Made by a program: the position numbers and the translations under genes. From Nautilus pompilius (lineage: Eukaryota > Mollusca > Cephalopoda > Nautilida > Nautilidae), in the NCBI GenBank assembly GCA_018389105.1, contig JACATO010000132.1, positions 434,001 to 498,000 of the forward strand: a DNA stretch of 64,000 nt, read 5' to 3'. Below, one piece after another: positions 27,001-39,100 of the stretch; the stretch's first letter is position 1, and each line of letters opens with the position of its first letter. The notes beneath the pieces are model-generated. The model did no database searches and was not told where the DNA came from. It worked only from the letters and a program-made list of their open reading frames with translations.

Positions 27001-30000
27001 AATTAGATTTAAAAGTAAATATGCTTCAGCGGTTTTAAAAGATAAGAAATGGCTCTGTCTGTACAGAGGTTTAAACCACTCACCCTGAAATAGGAGATAC
27101 TCTTTCTGAAATGGATCAAGTAGTTTGGTCAAAACTGCATTCCATTGTGGGCATGATGGACATTCTGGCATGGGTTGGCAAAAGTCTATCAAAACTGGAC
27201 ATGCCATTGTTTTTCATAATGTGGTGAAGGCCCAACAGTCACTGAAGATGACTACAGGTCACTGGAAAACTGGCTGTTATCATTGGAAAACAGCTTACCT
27301 ATAATATATGAAGCGAGTAAAAAGTTGGGGGTCTTTACTTACCAAATGGTTTCGAAAATTTAATGGCAAGTTTTAGCCTTGTTCAGGTGCATAAGATCTG
27401 CATGCTAGCTTGGAGTTGTCCAGCATATCCTTATGCCAAAGATTTGTGTGACACTAAACTCGTATTCTTGCCACTGAATACAACAGCAAAACTGGTCAGG
27501 ATTGGAAACCTGATAGTAGTATATGCATTGAAGCTTTTGTGCCACCACCCCCTGATAGAACCTGTAATTTCTTCAAAGGAATTATTGCACCATTCTCCTA
27601 TTTCTTAATGTTGATTATTGAAGTTATCCATGCCAACCTCCTGTTGTTAATTTGTGAGAGCTGCTGCACCTCCCTTTCTCTATTCATCTCAAACATTGAC
27701 TTCTGCACCATCAACTCAAACATTGCACTGCAGTTACTAAGTCCTTTACCCCATCGCACTCACCGAGTCATATTACACACCATCTTTTATCTTCTTTGTG
27801 ATAATAAATTACTTTTATAATTTCCATCTGAAACTCTACCAAAATTGTTTGCATATTTTGAAGAATGAGCGGTAAAATGAACAGTTGCAAATGTACACTG
27901 ATGTATTCTATTAAATGGAAGCTAAGCTATTTTTTTTAAAAAAACTATTTTATACCCAGATGAAACATGTCCATTAATATATGATTCTTTTATTAAATTG
28001 CAGTGCATATGTCAAAGTACATAGAATATAAAATATCAATAACCAGAAGATCAAATCTTAGAATTAACCCTAATAGAGTTCTTAAACTATTCACTACAGT
28101 AAAGTCAACCTTATAGCTAGAAATGATAACACAAATAGTTTTTTACAAATATTTTAGCAATAGTATCTTCTTTACTAATAATTTGTGATTTTAGATGTCA
28201 TTTTACTTTTAGCAAAGCACTTTTCATAATCTGCATAAATTACAAAGAATACTTTAACCTTGCTGCAATGCTTTCAAATTCTAAGTTGTTGTTGTTGTTT
28301 TAGGTAAAATGGTGAATTTTTACAAGTTCTTTCTCACTTGTATTATTTAACAAACAGTTGACGCGCACAAAGATTTTTTGTTTGCATTCTCATCAGTTTA
28401 GAGAGATTTTAAATCAGAGTGTAATAAGCAAGAGATTTATATCTCTCTCTCATCATTTAAATTTGTAATCATGTGGCACAACTTTGTTGTTGCCTGTACA
28501 CATTAATTGAAATGTTGCTTTCAAACTTATTTGGTTTACTACAACACGGTGAGTATTTCCTCTTCATATTTAATTCAGATTCATAATTTTAGTACTTTGT
28601 TACTCTATATGGGCGACTTTTACCATCAACTGGATGTAGATGTCCAAGTACACCACAAAGAAAATATTCTAATCTTTATTTTGAATGTTTGGTATATATT
28701 TTTGAAAACACCTGGTAATTCTCTATATGATGCTCTAAGCTGGATGGTTTTCCATGTGTCCACTTTGTTGATTTGTATACCACACTTTCTACATCATAAG
28801 CTAAGTCATCAGAAAGCGCACACGTCTACTTTCAGTGGAGCGTGCGTTCAACTCTCTCGCATTAGTTCCAATGTCTTTAAATTCTGTACATTATATAAAC
28901 TGAAATGTAAAATTATAATGCCTCCTTAACTCTAAAAAAAGGGTCTTTTCTACTTCTGGTCTTAGATGCTCTAAACAACATTTTGATGCTATGATCTCTA
29001 AATCAAAAACAACCTTAAAGAGCAATGTTCATAACTTCACTTTACTATTTTTCTTATAATAAAATTTAATTCTTTCCTCAAATTAAAATGGGCTTAGGAA
29101 CTGAGTGTGATGGTTAGGGACAGGTCACACAAATGTCTTGTCGTCATTGGCACTGATATCTATATATTAATACCTCTGTATCTTTTCATGAGTTTTTATT
29201 AGGTCAGTTTTCATCCAGATCTGAAAAATCAAAGTTTTGAATTTGTGGCTTAAATTCTTCAAATAGATTTTTATAGATTTCTTCGTTATGTAATTTTTCT
29301 CTCTCTGTCTTTAGGTTGATTTAGAATATCTCAGAGAGATTTAACTTTTTTGTAAATGTAACTTTTTCATTTAGTTCCATCAAACTCTTTGTCATGTTTA
29401 ACTCTAAGAGAAATTTACAAAAGGATATATTTATTTATGTGAAAATGTATTTATTACATGTTTTTTTTTCTTTTAAACAGCTGTGAACAGTGGACCTTGT
29501 GATAAAATAATTTACTGTTCAGTTTATAGTAGATATTCCCAGCTGCAGGTGTCAGATTTGTTTTGGAGAGAGGTGATGAAGACAGGACCACTGCCTGGCT
29601 CATTCTTGTTTGTTTTTTTGTTGATGGCCAAAAAAAACAAAACAATTTTCTATTACTGCTGCTGCTTTATTTGAACCTTTCTGTTTTAGATAATATTTGG
29701 GAAAATTAATGCTGCAGATGAAAAGAACCTAGCATCAGAGTGAGTATACTTCAAAGAGTTAAGATTCCTTAATTAGCTTATGAGAAGCAGATCCCATTAA
29801 TCATAAGGAGCATCTGTATACAAGCATGTCCTGTGGGGGTGGACACTGATTTGTCATTTGGTTGGTTTTTTTTTACTAATTATGGAAAATGTCAGGAGAA
29901 AATAGTAGAGATGACCATAATTACAGTAAGACAATTAATTATCTGTGCACAGTTTCTTGAAGTCTCTCTGTTGTCGCCACAGAACCAAGTAACACCCAAC

Positions 30001-32919
30001 TTGCTTTAAAAGTATCACATTTTTTTACTACTTTTAAATTGTTATTTATTTCCTATCCAACCAGCGCCATAACTTTAATTAGCAGGGAATCTATTTCGGG
30101 TGTGCTTAACCCAAAAGAGATCCCCCTACTGCCTCACAGGTATTTATAATTACCATGCCTCTTAATCTTAATGAAACCATTAAATAAACACTGTCTGTCT
30201 GTTTTTAGTTTTGCTCTGCAGAAATACCCTGGGATCTATTGGTATACACCAGATGAAAAGAACATTAGAAAACGTGTAAGTCTTTTTTTAATAAGTGTCA
30301 CTAGATAATACTTCCAGTATAAGTTAATGGAAATGATAGTAGTAGTTTGGGATGCTGGACACAGCACACTAAGAATTGCTATGAACAAATTTAAATGCTT
30401 AGCAGTATCTGGACTGCACCTAATATTTCAGTAGCTCTTCATTATGACCAGCTATCCCTGCCACACCAGACCCGCAGCCAGGATACTGTCATCTTCACCT
30501 GTCATTAGAGTCAACATTTAAAAAAATGTGACAGTTATTTGTTAATTTTTTTCTTCTTTCAGTATGGTGGAAAGTTAGATGTGGAGGAACTGGTGACCTT
30601 CGTGAACGATCAGCTTCAAATTATGAGGAATGTTGGGGGAGATTTACAGGAACTTGTGAGTGAATTATAGCAAATATATACATGTTACTTTTATGAGCTG
30701 ACAGTTTGTATTCTTAAGTAGTACAGAGTTTTACTAGCTGAGCTCGTCTTACAGCCAGTGTTAACATTTCATGAATGAGCAGACAATTTTCTCTCAATTT
30801 CCAGGCTGGTCGGATAATACCACTTGACCAGTTGGTGGAGCTTCGGATGAGCGAGATATTCCAAGCAAATAATTTGGTGAGAAGAGAGAGTGTTTTTTTT
30901 TTTTTTTTTTTTTCCAGGTTATTTCCTTTTTTAAAAAAAATTCATAAGGAGTATCCAGGCAATGTGGCTCAGTGGTGAGGGTCCTGGGTTCAATTCCCGC
31001 TGCTGCCACATTGTTGTGACCATTGAGCAAGGTACTTTACTGGCATTGCTCCAGTCACTGCTGGGGAGTGGCCTGTGTAGGCACTCAGACAGAGGAAGGC
31101 TCAGAAAAAATAAGGTTGAGTTCTTGCATTTTACCAAAAGGAAAACGAGACACGCCAAGGTTTAAATTCTGTAAAACTTACTTGTTATAACAATGAATTT
31201 ATAATCTAACCCTTTAACTGCTTCATGGTAAACTAATGTTTTTACTTATGTGATATTTTCAGGATCGAGTTATAAAAGAGATGGAAGATGTGGTCCAACC
31301 ACTCAAAAATGAGTAAGTAACTGTATATGAGATCTGTCCAAAAAGAAACTACAAAACAGATTTATTGCTTTACTTACAATTTAATCAGATATGTCTCCTT
31401 CAAAATAGTTCCCTCCACTGCTGATACATTGCTCCCAATGTTTTTTCCATTTTTGGAATTGGAATGCGTTTTCAGGGATAGTGCGCAGTTCTCGTAGCGA
31501 ATTTTCTTCGATCTCTTCTATCACCTGAAATCAGTGACCTTTCAGGGTGGATTTCAACTTTTTTTTGTTCCCAAAGTCCGCAGGGGCCAGAGTCATCACG
31601 GATAAGGATTGATGTCTGAGCAGGTGCATTGTTGTGGTGCAGCATCCAGGTTTTGTTTTCCCATGCCTGAGGCCTTCTCCTTCGCACTACCTCTCTCAAC
31701 CGCCTCAGGACATCCAAGTAAAACTCTTTATTGATTGTTTGACCACGTGGAACAAACTCATGATGAATGATGCCCTTCCAATCAAAAAGATGATCAACAT
31801 TACTTCATGTTTGAGCGACTCTCACGTGCTTTTTTTGGTCAGAGCGACGATGATCCAACCCACTGTGACGACTGGCTTTTTGTTTCATCAGCTGTTATGA
31901 CACTTTTCAGAAAGGAACTATCAAAGAGCTCCTGACTGACTGACTGACTGAGACTCGATTCTCTCTTTGTTCATCTGTCAGCAGATGCGGCACACATTTT
32001 GCGGCTACATGATACATGTTCAATTTTTCTTTTAAAATCATGTTTTTACAGATGCCTACTTCTTCGGAAGCATCATGGACAGTCAGGTGACGATTTCCAT
32101 GGATCACAGCACACACTTTCTCAATGTGATCGTCTCCAGTGGATGTTCTTCCCGATTTTAAATGTTGGTACCACTCGTGACATTGCGTACGGCTCAAACA
32201 ATCCTCCCCATAGGCCTGTTGTAACATTAGAAAAGTCTCTGTAAAAGTTTTTCCCAATTTGAAACAGAATTTCACACAAACACATTGCTCTTCAAGATCC
32301 TTCATTGTTCAACTTGCGACAAATCGCCATGTGCACTAAACATACGCGCGTGTAGATTGATGAGTAACTGACATGGCATGATGCGGCTATTATTAAAAGT
32401 TTGGTTTCTTTTTGGACAGACCTTGTACTTATTAAATATTTCATACAGTTAAGTAGCTCCTAATTATGCAGAAAAAACCAAAAAAAACATAACCATTACC
32501 AGAAAGCAAAGAATATAGATAAATAAACATTTAAATATAGTACTATTTTTTTTTTCAGATTGGCAAATTACTATCTGTACATTGTTAAGAAGATTCAGGA
32601 AGCAAAGACATCTGATTTCCTTGAAGATGAGAGAGCGAAGATACTGAAGGAGTTCAGTAATGGTTAGTATGTTGTGGTGTGTGATGGCAATTAAGGTGCT
32701 TTTAGCTGAAGTTGTTGCTTATCTGTCTTTTTTTTTGTTTTAGACAAAATGACACCACTTGAGATGGACAGTCTAAGACGTAAACAGAACATTCTGCACA
32801 AATTTATTGATGAAATGGCTATGTTCTTGATTCATGGAGATTCCAGTTTTAATGCAGAAGAGACCCAAACATTCTCAGATGCTTTAAAAACTTCCCACAT
32901 GCCTCATGAAGAATTGTAA
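18046..32919 (+). CDS. ERp29/PDI-D-like endoplasmic reticulum thioredoxin-fold protein
   Basis: Likely a folding or secretion factor of the ER lumen. Twelve exons join in phase: 18046-18138, 18679-18724, 19248-19422, 21392-21564, 21907-21968, 29690-29739, 30209-30275, 30563-30655, 30805-30876, 31263-31312, 32559-32662 and 32744-32919 (386 residues). The start at 18046 has a strong context (CCACCATG) and opens a signal peptide (MYLFVGVVWLLAKVHPARS); an in-frame ATG at 17983 is less likely. Residues 20-125 form a thioredoxin domain with CSRC at 48-51 and cis-Pro 91 (KFPSIIYY). Residues about 130-250 form a second thioredoxin-like domain without CxxC. Residues about 260-355 match the helical ERp29 D domain (LDQLVELRMSEIF, LANYYLYIVKKIQEA, MDSLRRKQNILHKF). 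The end is HEEL, a KDEL-type retrieval signal. Animal ERp29 and Drosophila Windbeutel have one thioredoxin domain; this protein has two. Confidence 0.85.
18139..19247 (+). other. Introns 1-2 of the PDI-like gene
   Basis: Intron 1 (18139-18678) begins in GC-rich sequence near the gene start. Intron 2 (18725-19247) is AT-rich. Nothing else was recognised around the short exon 18679-18724. Confidence 0.5.
19423..21391 (+). other. Intron 3 of the PDI-like gene, unassigned
   Basis: Open frames at 19767-20120 and 20912-21115 show no family motif that I know. The segment 20840-21120 is less AT-rich than its surroundings and may be an old repeat, but I cannot name it. Confidence 0.4.
22806..23003 (-). 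repeat. GC-rich dispersed repeat with tRNA-like segment (copy 1)
   Basis: On the minus strand this about 200-base segment matches 34920-35117 on the plus strand at roughly 80 percent by eye, including GGTGCCCAAGTT, GAAGTCAC.GTCCAGTCCTTG, GTCTTTTAG.TGCAGGCCCC and GCTCGATTGCATCAG. A tRNA-like stretch has an A-box-like GCAGCTCGATTG and a B-box-like AGTTCGAGTTCC. It is probably a SINE that inserted in the hAT element. The sequence just left of it, 22560-22610 (CCGGCTTATAAGACACG), resembles a small transposon end. Confidence 0.6.
23525..25228 (-). pseudogene. hAT transposase, broken
   Basis: Read on the minus strand. The start near 25228 gives MESDEEYSTPKKRQK and a zinc-binding N-terminus (WLEPVSGNAMSAYCNVCTFS). 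Further frames give SADNCSANFGINNSAF, the region of a catalytic Asp in this hAT group, then HVNTRWLSLLQYC. The C-terminal hATC dimerisation motif is at 23959-23525 (LSIPPSSAFCERVFSMMQ). The order fits one transposase, but it is spread over at least four frames, so it is non-functional without splicing that I cannot see. Confidence 0.82.
26216..29689 (+). other. Rest of PDI-like intron 5, unassigned
   Basis: Mostly AT-rich. Open frames at 27363-27820 and 28507-28929 have no recognisable domain. A short minus-strand frame at 27207-26992 has a CPSC motif and is discussed as a finding. Open frames near 29483-29674 overlap the sequence just before the exon at 29690 and look like chance. Confidence 0.4.
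30955..31160 (+). repeat. tRNA-derived SINE in PDI-like intron 9
   Basis: The tRNA-like head has A box TGGCTCAGTGG (30965-30975) and B box GGGTTCAATTCCC (30986-30998). A conserved central part follows (CATTGAGCAAGGTACTTTAC, then ATTGCTCC), of the kind shared by many animal tRNA SINEs of the V/HE1 type. The tail is A-rich. It sits between the exons ending 30876 and starting 31263, after a long T run. Confidence 0.85.
31328..32425 (-). mobile_element. mariner DNA transposon (copy 1), broken
   Basis: 1.1 kb element with inverted ends sharing GTCTGTCC/ATCTGTCC plus AAAAAGAAAC, flanked by TA at 31326-31327 and 32426-32427. It lies in intron 10 of the PDI-like gene. The minus strand at 32305-31907 encodes a mariner N-terminus: MLQQAYGEDCLSRTQCHEWY, then HLKSGRTSTGDD, LTVHDASEEVGI and PHLLTDEQRENR. 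The frame at 31717-31472 has the TWMLHHNNAPAQTS catalytic region. The reading frame is broken and part of the C-terminus is missing. Copy 2 (33577-34685) is a close relative in the same orientation. Confidence 0.9.
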
Positions 32920-32999
32920 CACTTGGACATATTGAAAAATACTAATTTAGCATCACATCAAGACTTCATCAGACCCTTAATATTCTTGGTTTATCAACA

Positions 33000-33041
33000 A
33001 ATAAAAGAACAGTTATTTCAGTAGAGCACTTTTTAAATAAA
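33000..33041 (+). promoter_or_regulatory. Poly(A) signals of the PDI-like gene
   Basis: AATAAA at 33000-33005 and again at 33036-33041, 80-120 bases after the stop codon. The second is only 65 bases from the stop codon of the convergent minus-strand gene at 33106. Confidence 0.65.
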
Positions 33042-33105
33042 AATGGTTTTAAATAGTAAGTGCTTGCTTCCTTTATAGGGTAGCAAAACAAAATCCATAC
33101 CAACT

Positions 33106-36100
33106 TCATCGAAAGTGTGTGTTACACAGTGGTTTGGCATAAGTACAGTGTTGATTTGGTGGATATGGTTTAGCTCCAAAGGTCCATGGCTGGCTGGAGA
33201 TTTCTTGGCTGAACTGTGGGTAGCTGCTGCGGTATCTGTCACTGAAGTAAAAGTAAAAAAAATTTCTTGTAGTTTGGCACCAGAGCAGCATCACTGATTA
33301 ATATAATATACTTTACTTTAAGGTGGGGAATCTCAATATTATCATCAATTAAAATATCTTGTAGGCATTAAAATTTCTATTTGATTTACAGTTAAACCTT
33401 CTGAAGCAATTGAATAGAAAGCCCTTCTAGTTTATGATGGAGGGAGGGTCACTTACTGTGTATTAGCCGGTATTGGTCTCTGTCCGTACATGTCCAGCGA
33501 GGGTTCCTGGCGCAGTGTGTACTGCAAGTAAAGTTGAGTTTTTATTTTAGCAATAATTAAAGGAAAATGCAGAGCGCAAGGTCTGTCCAAAAAGAAACCA
33601 AACTTTTTAAAAATCAAGTTTATTGCTTTACTTACAGGTTAATCAGACTCGTCTCCTTTTCCCTCCACTGTTGATACACGGCTCCCAACATTTTTTTCGG
33701 TTCTGGAATGCGTTTTCAGGGATAGTGCGCAGTTATTGTAGTGAATTTTCTTTGATCTCTTCTATCATCTGAAATCGATGACCTTTCAGGATAGATGTCA
33801 ACTTTGGGAACAAAAAAAAAAAAAGTCTGCAGGGGCCAAATACGGAGAGTAGGGTGGCTGGGGGACAAGAGTTGTCATGGATAAGGAGTGACATGAGCAG
33901 GTGCAGCATCCAGGTTTTGTTTCTCCATGCCTCAGGACATCCATCTTTATTGATTGTCTGACCACGTGGAACAAACTCATGATGTGCTTTTTTTGGTTGT
34001 GGCGATGATGATCCAACCCATTGCAATGACTGCCTTTTTGTATCAACATCGTAGCCGTACACCCACATTTCGTCACCTCTTATGACACTTTTCAGAAAGC
34101 TTTCATCAGCATTTGAACAATCAAAGAGCTCCTGACTGACTCGGTTCTCTTCTTATTCATCTGTCAGCAGATGCAGCACCAATTTTGCAGCTACACGATG
34201 CATGTTCAATTTTTCTTTTAAAATCATGTGGCACGAACTTTTACCGTTGCCTACTTCTTAAAAAACTTCACGGACAGTCAGGGATGATTTCCACGGATCA
34301 CAGCTCGCACTTTCTCAATGTGATCGTTATCCAGATTTGGGATCGTCTTCAGGGGATGTTCTTCCCAATTTTAAACGCTGGTACCACTCGTGACCTTCTG
34401 TACGGCTCAAACAATCCTCCCCATAGGCCTGTTGTAACATTAGAAAAGTCACTGTAAACGTTTTTCCCAATTTGAAACAGAATTTCACACAAACACACAC
34501 GTTGCTCTTCAAGATCCTTCATTGTTCAACTTGCAACAAATCGCCAAGTGCATAAACATACGCGCGTGTAGGTTGATGACTAAATGACATGGCTATTATT
34601 AGACTGAAGGTCAAGGTCAGCGATGCACAGCACTGGTTGCAAGCGCGCTGTTTTAAAAGTTTGGTTTCTTTTTGGACAGACCTACCTGTTGCCTAAGGAG
34701 TCCTTAAGCCAGTGGACCCAAAATAAGACTCGAGCAAAAAAAAATGGGGATTGGGCCCTGACAGTTCTGGCGGCATGGGTGGGCCTTGTGGGTTCGGGCC
34801 TGCCCACTGAGTCAGCTGTGCCCACCTCAATGTAACAACCTCCTCATTTTATGCAAAGTGGCCCAGCCTGGCCCGCCTTAGTAAATCTCTCATTGGGCCT
34901 ATAGCGCCCTGCACCAATTTGTTGGTGCCCAAGTTGGCCTAAAGCTGAGTTGGCTAGTGTGCATCCAGCCGAAGTCACTGTCCAGTCCTTGTGGCGTGCT
35001 ACCACAGGCATCGTGGTCTGAGTCTTTTAGATGCAGGCCCCATTGGCATTAGCCAATAGGAGTGCGGCTCGATTGCATCAGACCTACTATGGTGACAGTT
35101 TGAATTCTGGCCCCTGTCTTTCTATTATGAATTTTCCTATGTTGCATTAAAAAAAATCATTGTGCCCGTCCATGAATTTGTTTCTCCAACCAGGTCTGGG
35201 CCCTGAAGCCAGCTGTTATATTGATTATTTTCATGCAACATATTTTTGATGCTGCTAGTGCCTTTGATCCTTGGTGGGATGTTTGCTGCAGAGGGTGTGT
35301 TGTGCAAAAAAGCACTGCACATATCTGAGGGCTGCCTTGTTTGAGATGTGTTTACTGCATCATTCAGTGCGGGAAAAACCTCAAAATTGGCGAACCTTTG
35401 GTCTCACCTACTGCAGCTGACATAGTGAGGATTGACTTAAATAAATTTAAATCTACACCACTTTTCAACTACACAGCCAATTAGAGGATTGAGGTGATTG
35501 CTACAGATCAGGAAAATACAACGGTTGTGCACATTGAGGCATTTACTCTTCAAGTAGACGTCATATCACTGATGGAAATTTTTTGGCCTAAGTGCATCAC
35601 ATCTGAGGAGATCTCCTTGACAGCACACAGCTTGCTCTCCCTCTTCTCTAACCTGAGACGGCTCAAGCAACTGTTTTGTGGGATGACACATGGAGTGCTG
35701 TCAGTGTCTTGGTAATGGATGTGAATACATTATGTAATTCACCAAGAACATCTGGTCTCAAAGAATCTGAGTTCAGAAACGAGTGGAGTGATACAGGTTG
35801 TCACTCTTATGGTGAACTGTGTCAGTCAGGGCCAGGCTGGGTAAAGAAACGGGATCTGGCCATGATGTACAGCTCTTCCACCTGAAGGCTGGTAGCTTTT
35901 GGCAGAAAACGTTTTGATGCTGCTTTGAACTTGGAGATGAGTTATGTGCATATCAAAAGTTGACTACTGGGTGCTGGTTCAGTGTCAAGCCTGTTGCCAT
36001 CAAGTGAACTGGAACCAAATGAACTTTTCTGGGAACAGGGTCTTCAAGCTTCATTTGCACTGCTACATGTCAATCACTTCTGGTCCAGCATGAAGAATGA

Positions 36101-39100
36101 CTCTCTGTGTCAGCACAGGCACCGCTGCCACCCGCTCCACATTACTTAAGAAACGCTGCGCCATCTCTGTCACAGGACCATGTTTCTTACTAAAGGTTTG
36201 GAATGTCAGAGATTTACGATTCTTAAAGAAACTTTAAAGAGCTTTACAGTTAAGTTGAAAAGAAATCACCAGCTAACCAACAAATTAAGTTTGTTTTGCC
36301 AAAAAAATATTTACATTCCAAGATTTGGTGAGGTCTGGTTTCAGGTAGCGCATGTAGTAGTTATAAAAGTGGTAATCTGAAAGGGAAAAATAAATTTTAC
36401 TTAGTTGATTTAACCCTGTACACCATTATCATTTACATAGTTTGGCTATTTGTGCTGGACTTTGTAATGTGAACTATTTGCACAATGAGCTACTTATAGA
36501 ACAAAAACTACAGGGTATTGTTTTGGTGCAGACTACAGATTAGGAACAAGTCCTAATTTTAGATATTGTAAACACTATCCATAAGATCACAACAACCTTA
36601 ATCTCCAAGTGTATATATACTGTATTGGTGATGCACATTCTTGGTTAAGCACAAAAACTAAAGGCAAAGCTCTGTTGACCATACTTTTTGTGGCAGCATG
36701 ACTGAAATCTGTTCTTTCTAGAAGGAATGCTTAAAGCCAGATATGACATTTTACACATTAAAGATGTTCTGCACAGTTTTATGCTGCTGCTAGGTGCAGT
36801 TTGGGTAAATTAAGATTGGATCAGCTGCAAAGAACACTGTAGACCCCCAAGGAAGTCTAGTCTCCATCCCGCCCATTCACTGCTTGCTGCTTGCCTGTAT
36901 TACCCACTGCATTCCAAACCAATATTCAGGTAAAAGTAAACTGAAAACTCATCCCAATAAATTTCTTGCTTTGTGGCTGATCCAGAAAATTTCTCTCCTA
37001 TGGAATTTTTGTTTGTTTGAGTATTCTATATTATTGCAGGTCTTTAATTTCAACTTTGTATTTTTTTTTAAAAAATCAACACTTACTGTCAGCTTTGGGG
37101 AAATCAGGAAGGTTGATGAAGTATCTCTCTGGACACTTATCCAAAAATTCTGACCACTCTATCCTCGCCCGCCTAGATTTTGAGGAAAAATAGATTTGTT
37201 CATTTATTTCAATTAACTTTTTCAAAGGTAAATCAGAAAGATCTTTCCACAATGCAACACTGCTTCCAAACAATCACTCTCGGATAAGGGAATTGATGAA
37301 AGATTCTTGAAGAAAAAATCAGCACACAACAGCAGAATTAGCTTTGGATCTGATTTTGAGGAAGTGCAGATATCTGACCAACTTGTAAGCAATTGAGAGG
37401 TTTAGTGTGTTGCATTGTGAGAAAGTTTTCTAAAACATTGGCAGATTCAGATTTTATGTGCAGCCACCACAATATACATGCCACTCAGTTTTTTTGAAAT
37501 GTACAAAAAGTTTGAGATTATTTCAACATTTGTTTGTCTTATAGATTATCTCTCTTTCTGATGAACTGTCAGGGGTAGTGAACTCAAATCCTGCACAAGT
37601 TGTTAGGTTACAAATTAATTTCAAATAATTAAAGAATAATATTTACTTCAGTTCTTCGTGTGTTGTATAGTACTGGTGAAGACTCTTTCCAGTATCAGTC
37701 ATTTCCTGTAATTAAATTATTATTTTATTACTAAGACGAGAAAACTAAATTTGGTGCACGCTCTTAACGACACTGTCAAGTAGGGGGGGGTTGTCGCTCT
37801 ATCTGAGTTGAAATCTACTTACCATACAGTTCATCCTCCCAGGTGGGCGAGTTAGCAGGCTGCTGGTGGCATTTGTAAAATCCTCTGGAATAATAATAAT
37901 TAGCAAACACTGACTTTCCCCTACTTAAACAGAATTCAGAAAAAAGTTAATCAGTTTTAAATTATATTGCCTACAGAAAGCAAACATGTTTAGATATTCA
38001 AAATTATAAAATGGCAAAGTGTTTAGGCTGAGAAACACTTTAACACCCAGTACTCACTGGCCCCTCCAGGATATCTCTAGTAAAACATGAGGAACTCTAA
38101 GGATCTTAAGAATGTCCATTTATCGTAATGTACACAGACTTGGTGTCACACGAGTAAAATATCTGGTCAGCACTGCAGCTGTAATGAGCAAAGCCGAGGT
38201 AGAGCAGACTGACACCCGCCCAGCCCCTCTACATCCACCAGGATGGCCAATGTTTAGTTAGATATGAAGCTGCATCTGTTGCAAGGAATAGATCAGCACA
38301 AGTGCACACACCAGAGGAAGTCTGTTCTACATAAACAGGGAAACTGGTAATGTGGGTGGGCAAGGGTTGTAAATAAATGTTAAATTCTACTAATGACAAT
38401 GTATTAGTAGTTTCTATGCTGGTTGTTGATGTCCCCGGAAAGGTTGATGGTATAGTGTAATGATGGCTTTATTGTTATGCCTGATTGACCGTGCCAACTG
38501 ATGCGTGGTGAATTTGGCTAGAAATACGAGTCTGACTGCATCGGGCCGAAGGCTGGGAAGAGAGTAGCGATATGGGAGAATACTATATAAGGGTCAAGTA
38601 GATCGTGCGTATGTCAAACTAAATAGCTAAACCATCCGTTTCTCTGTCTGTTTTTGAGATACAAGCTGATAGGTCAATTAAGAAATGAAGGGGTGGATAA
38701 CTGGTTAGTATAACTGTGTTCTGACTAGTTAGTCAGTAACCCTGGCGGAGCTTCTAATTGGTTAAGCGAACTGAGCGCTAGGAGCCACTTCAGACCCCAC
38801 CGGACTTTGAATATTGGCAAAGAAATCCCCATCCAATAGCCGAGTGACCCAAACATTTGTATTTGTTTTAGATACGTTATTAATCCTCAATTTTCGAAAA
38901 TGGATATCGGAAAGTTTTTAGAAACAGCAGAGAAGTTACGAACAAAGCTGCGCCATCCCTGGTCCACATTCAACAACATCGGTCAAATGCGATCATCCTG
39001 ATGATGTGACATTGGACTGCGTGTTAATTCGTCTCTAAAGCTAATGGACAATCTTAAACACAATCTACAAAGGTGACTCGTCTCTGAGAATCATGACTTC

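Noticed and set aside
28507-28929. 140-residue plus-strand frame in the PDI-like intron
   Set aside because: No recognisable domain and no splice or promoter support. Composition is like the surrounding intron.
29483-29674. Possible extra PDI-like exon (GPCDKIIYCSVYS region)
   Set aside because: Exons ending 21968 and starting 29690 already join in phase 0 and give a continuous second thioredoxin-like domain (FRNDDN then IIFGKINAADEKN). No good acceptor-donor pair fits.
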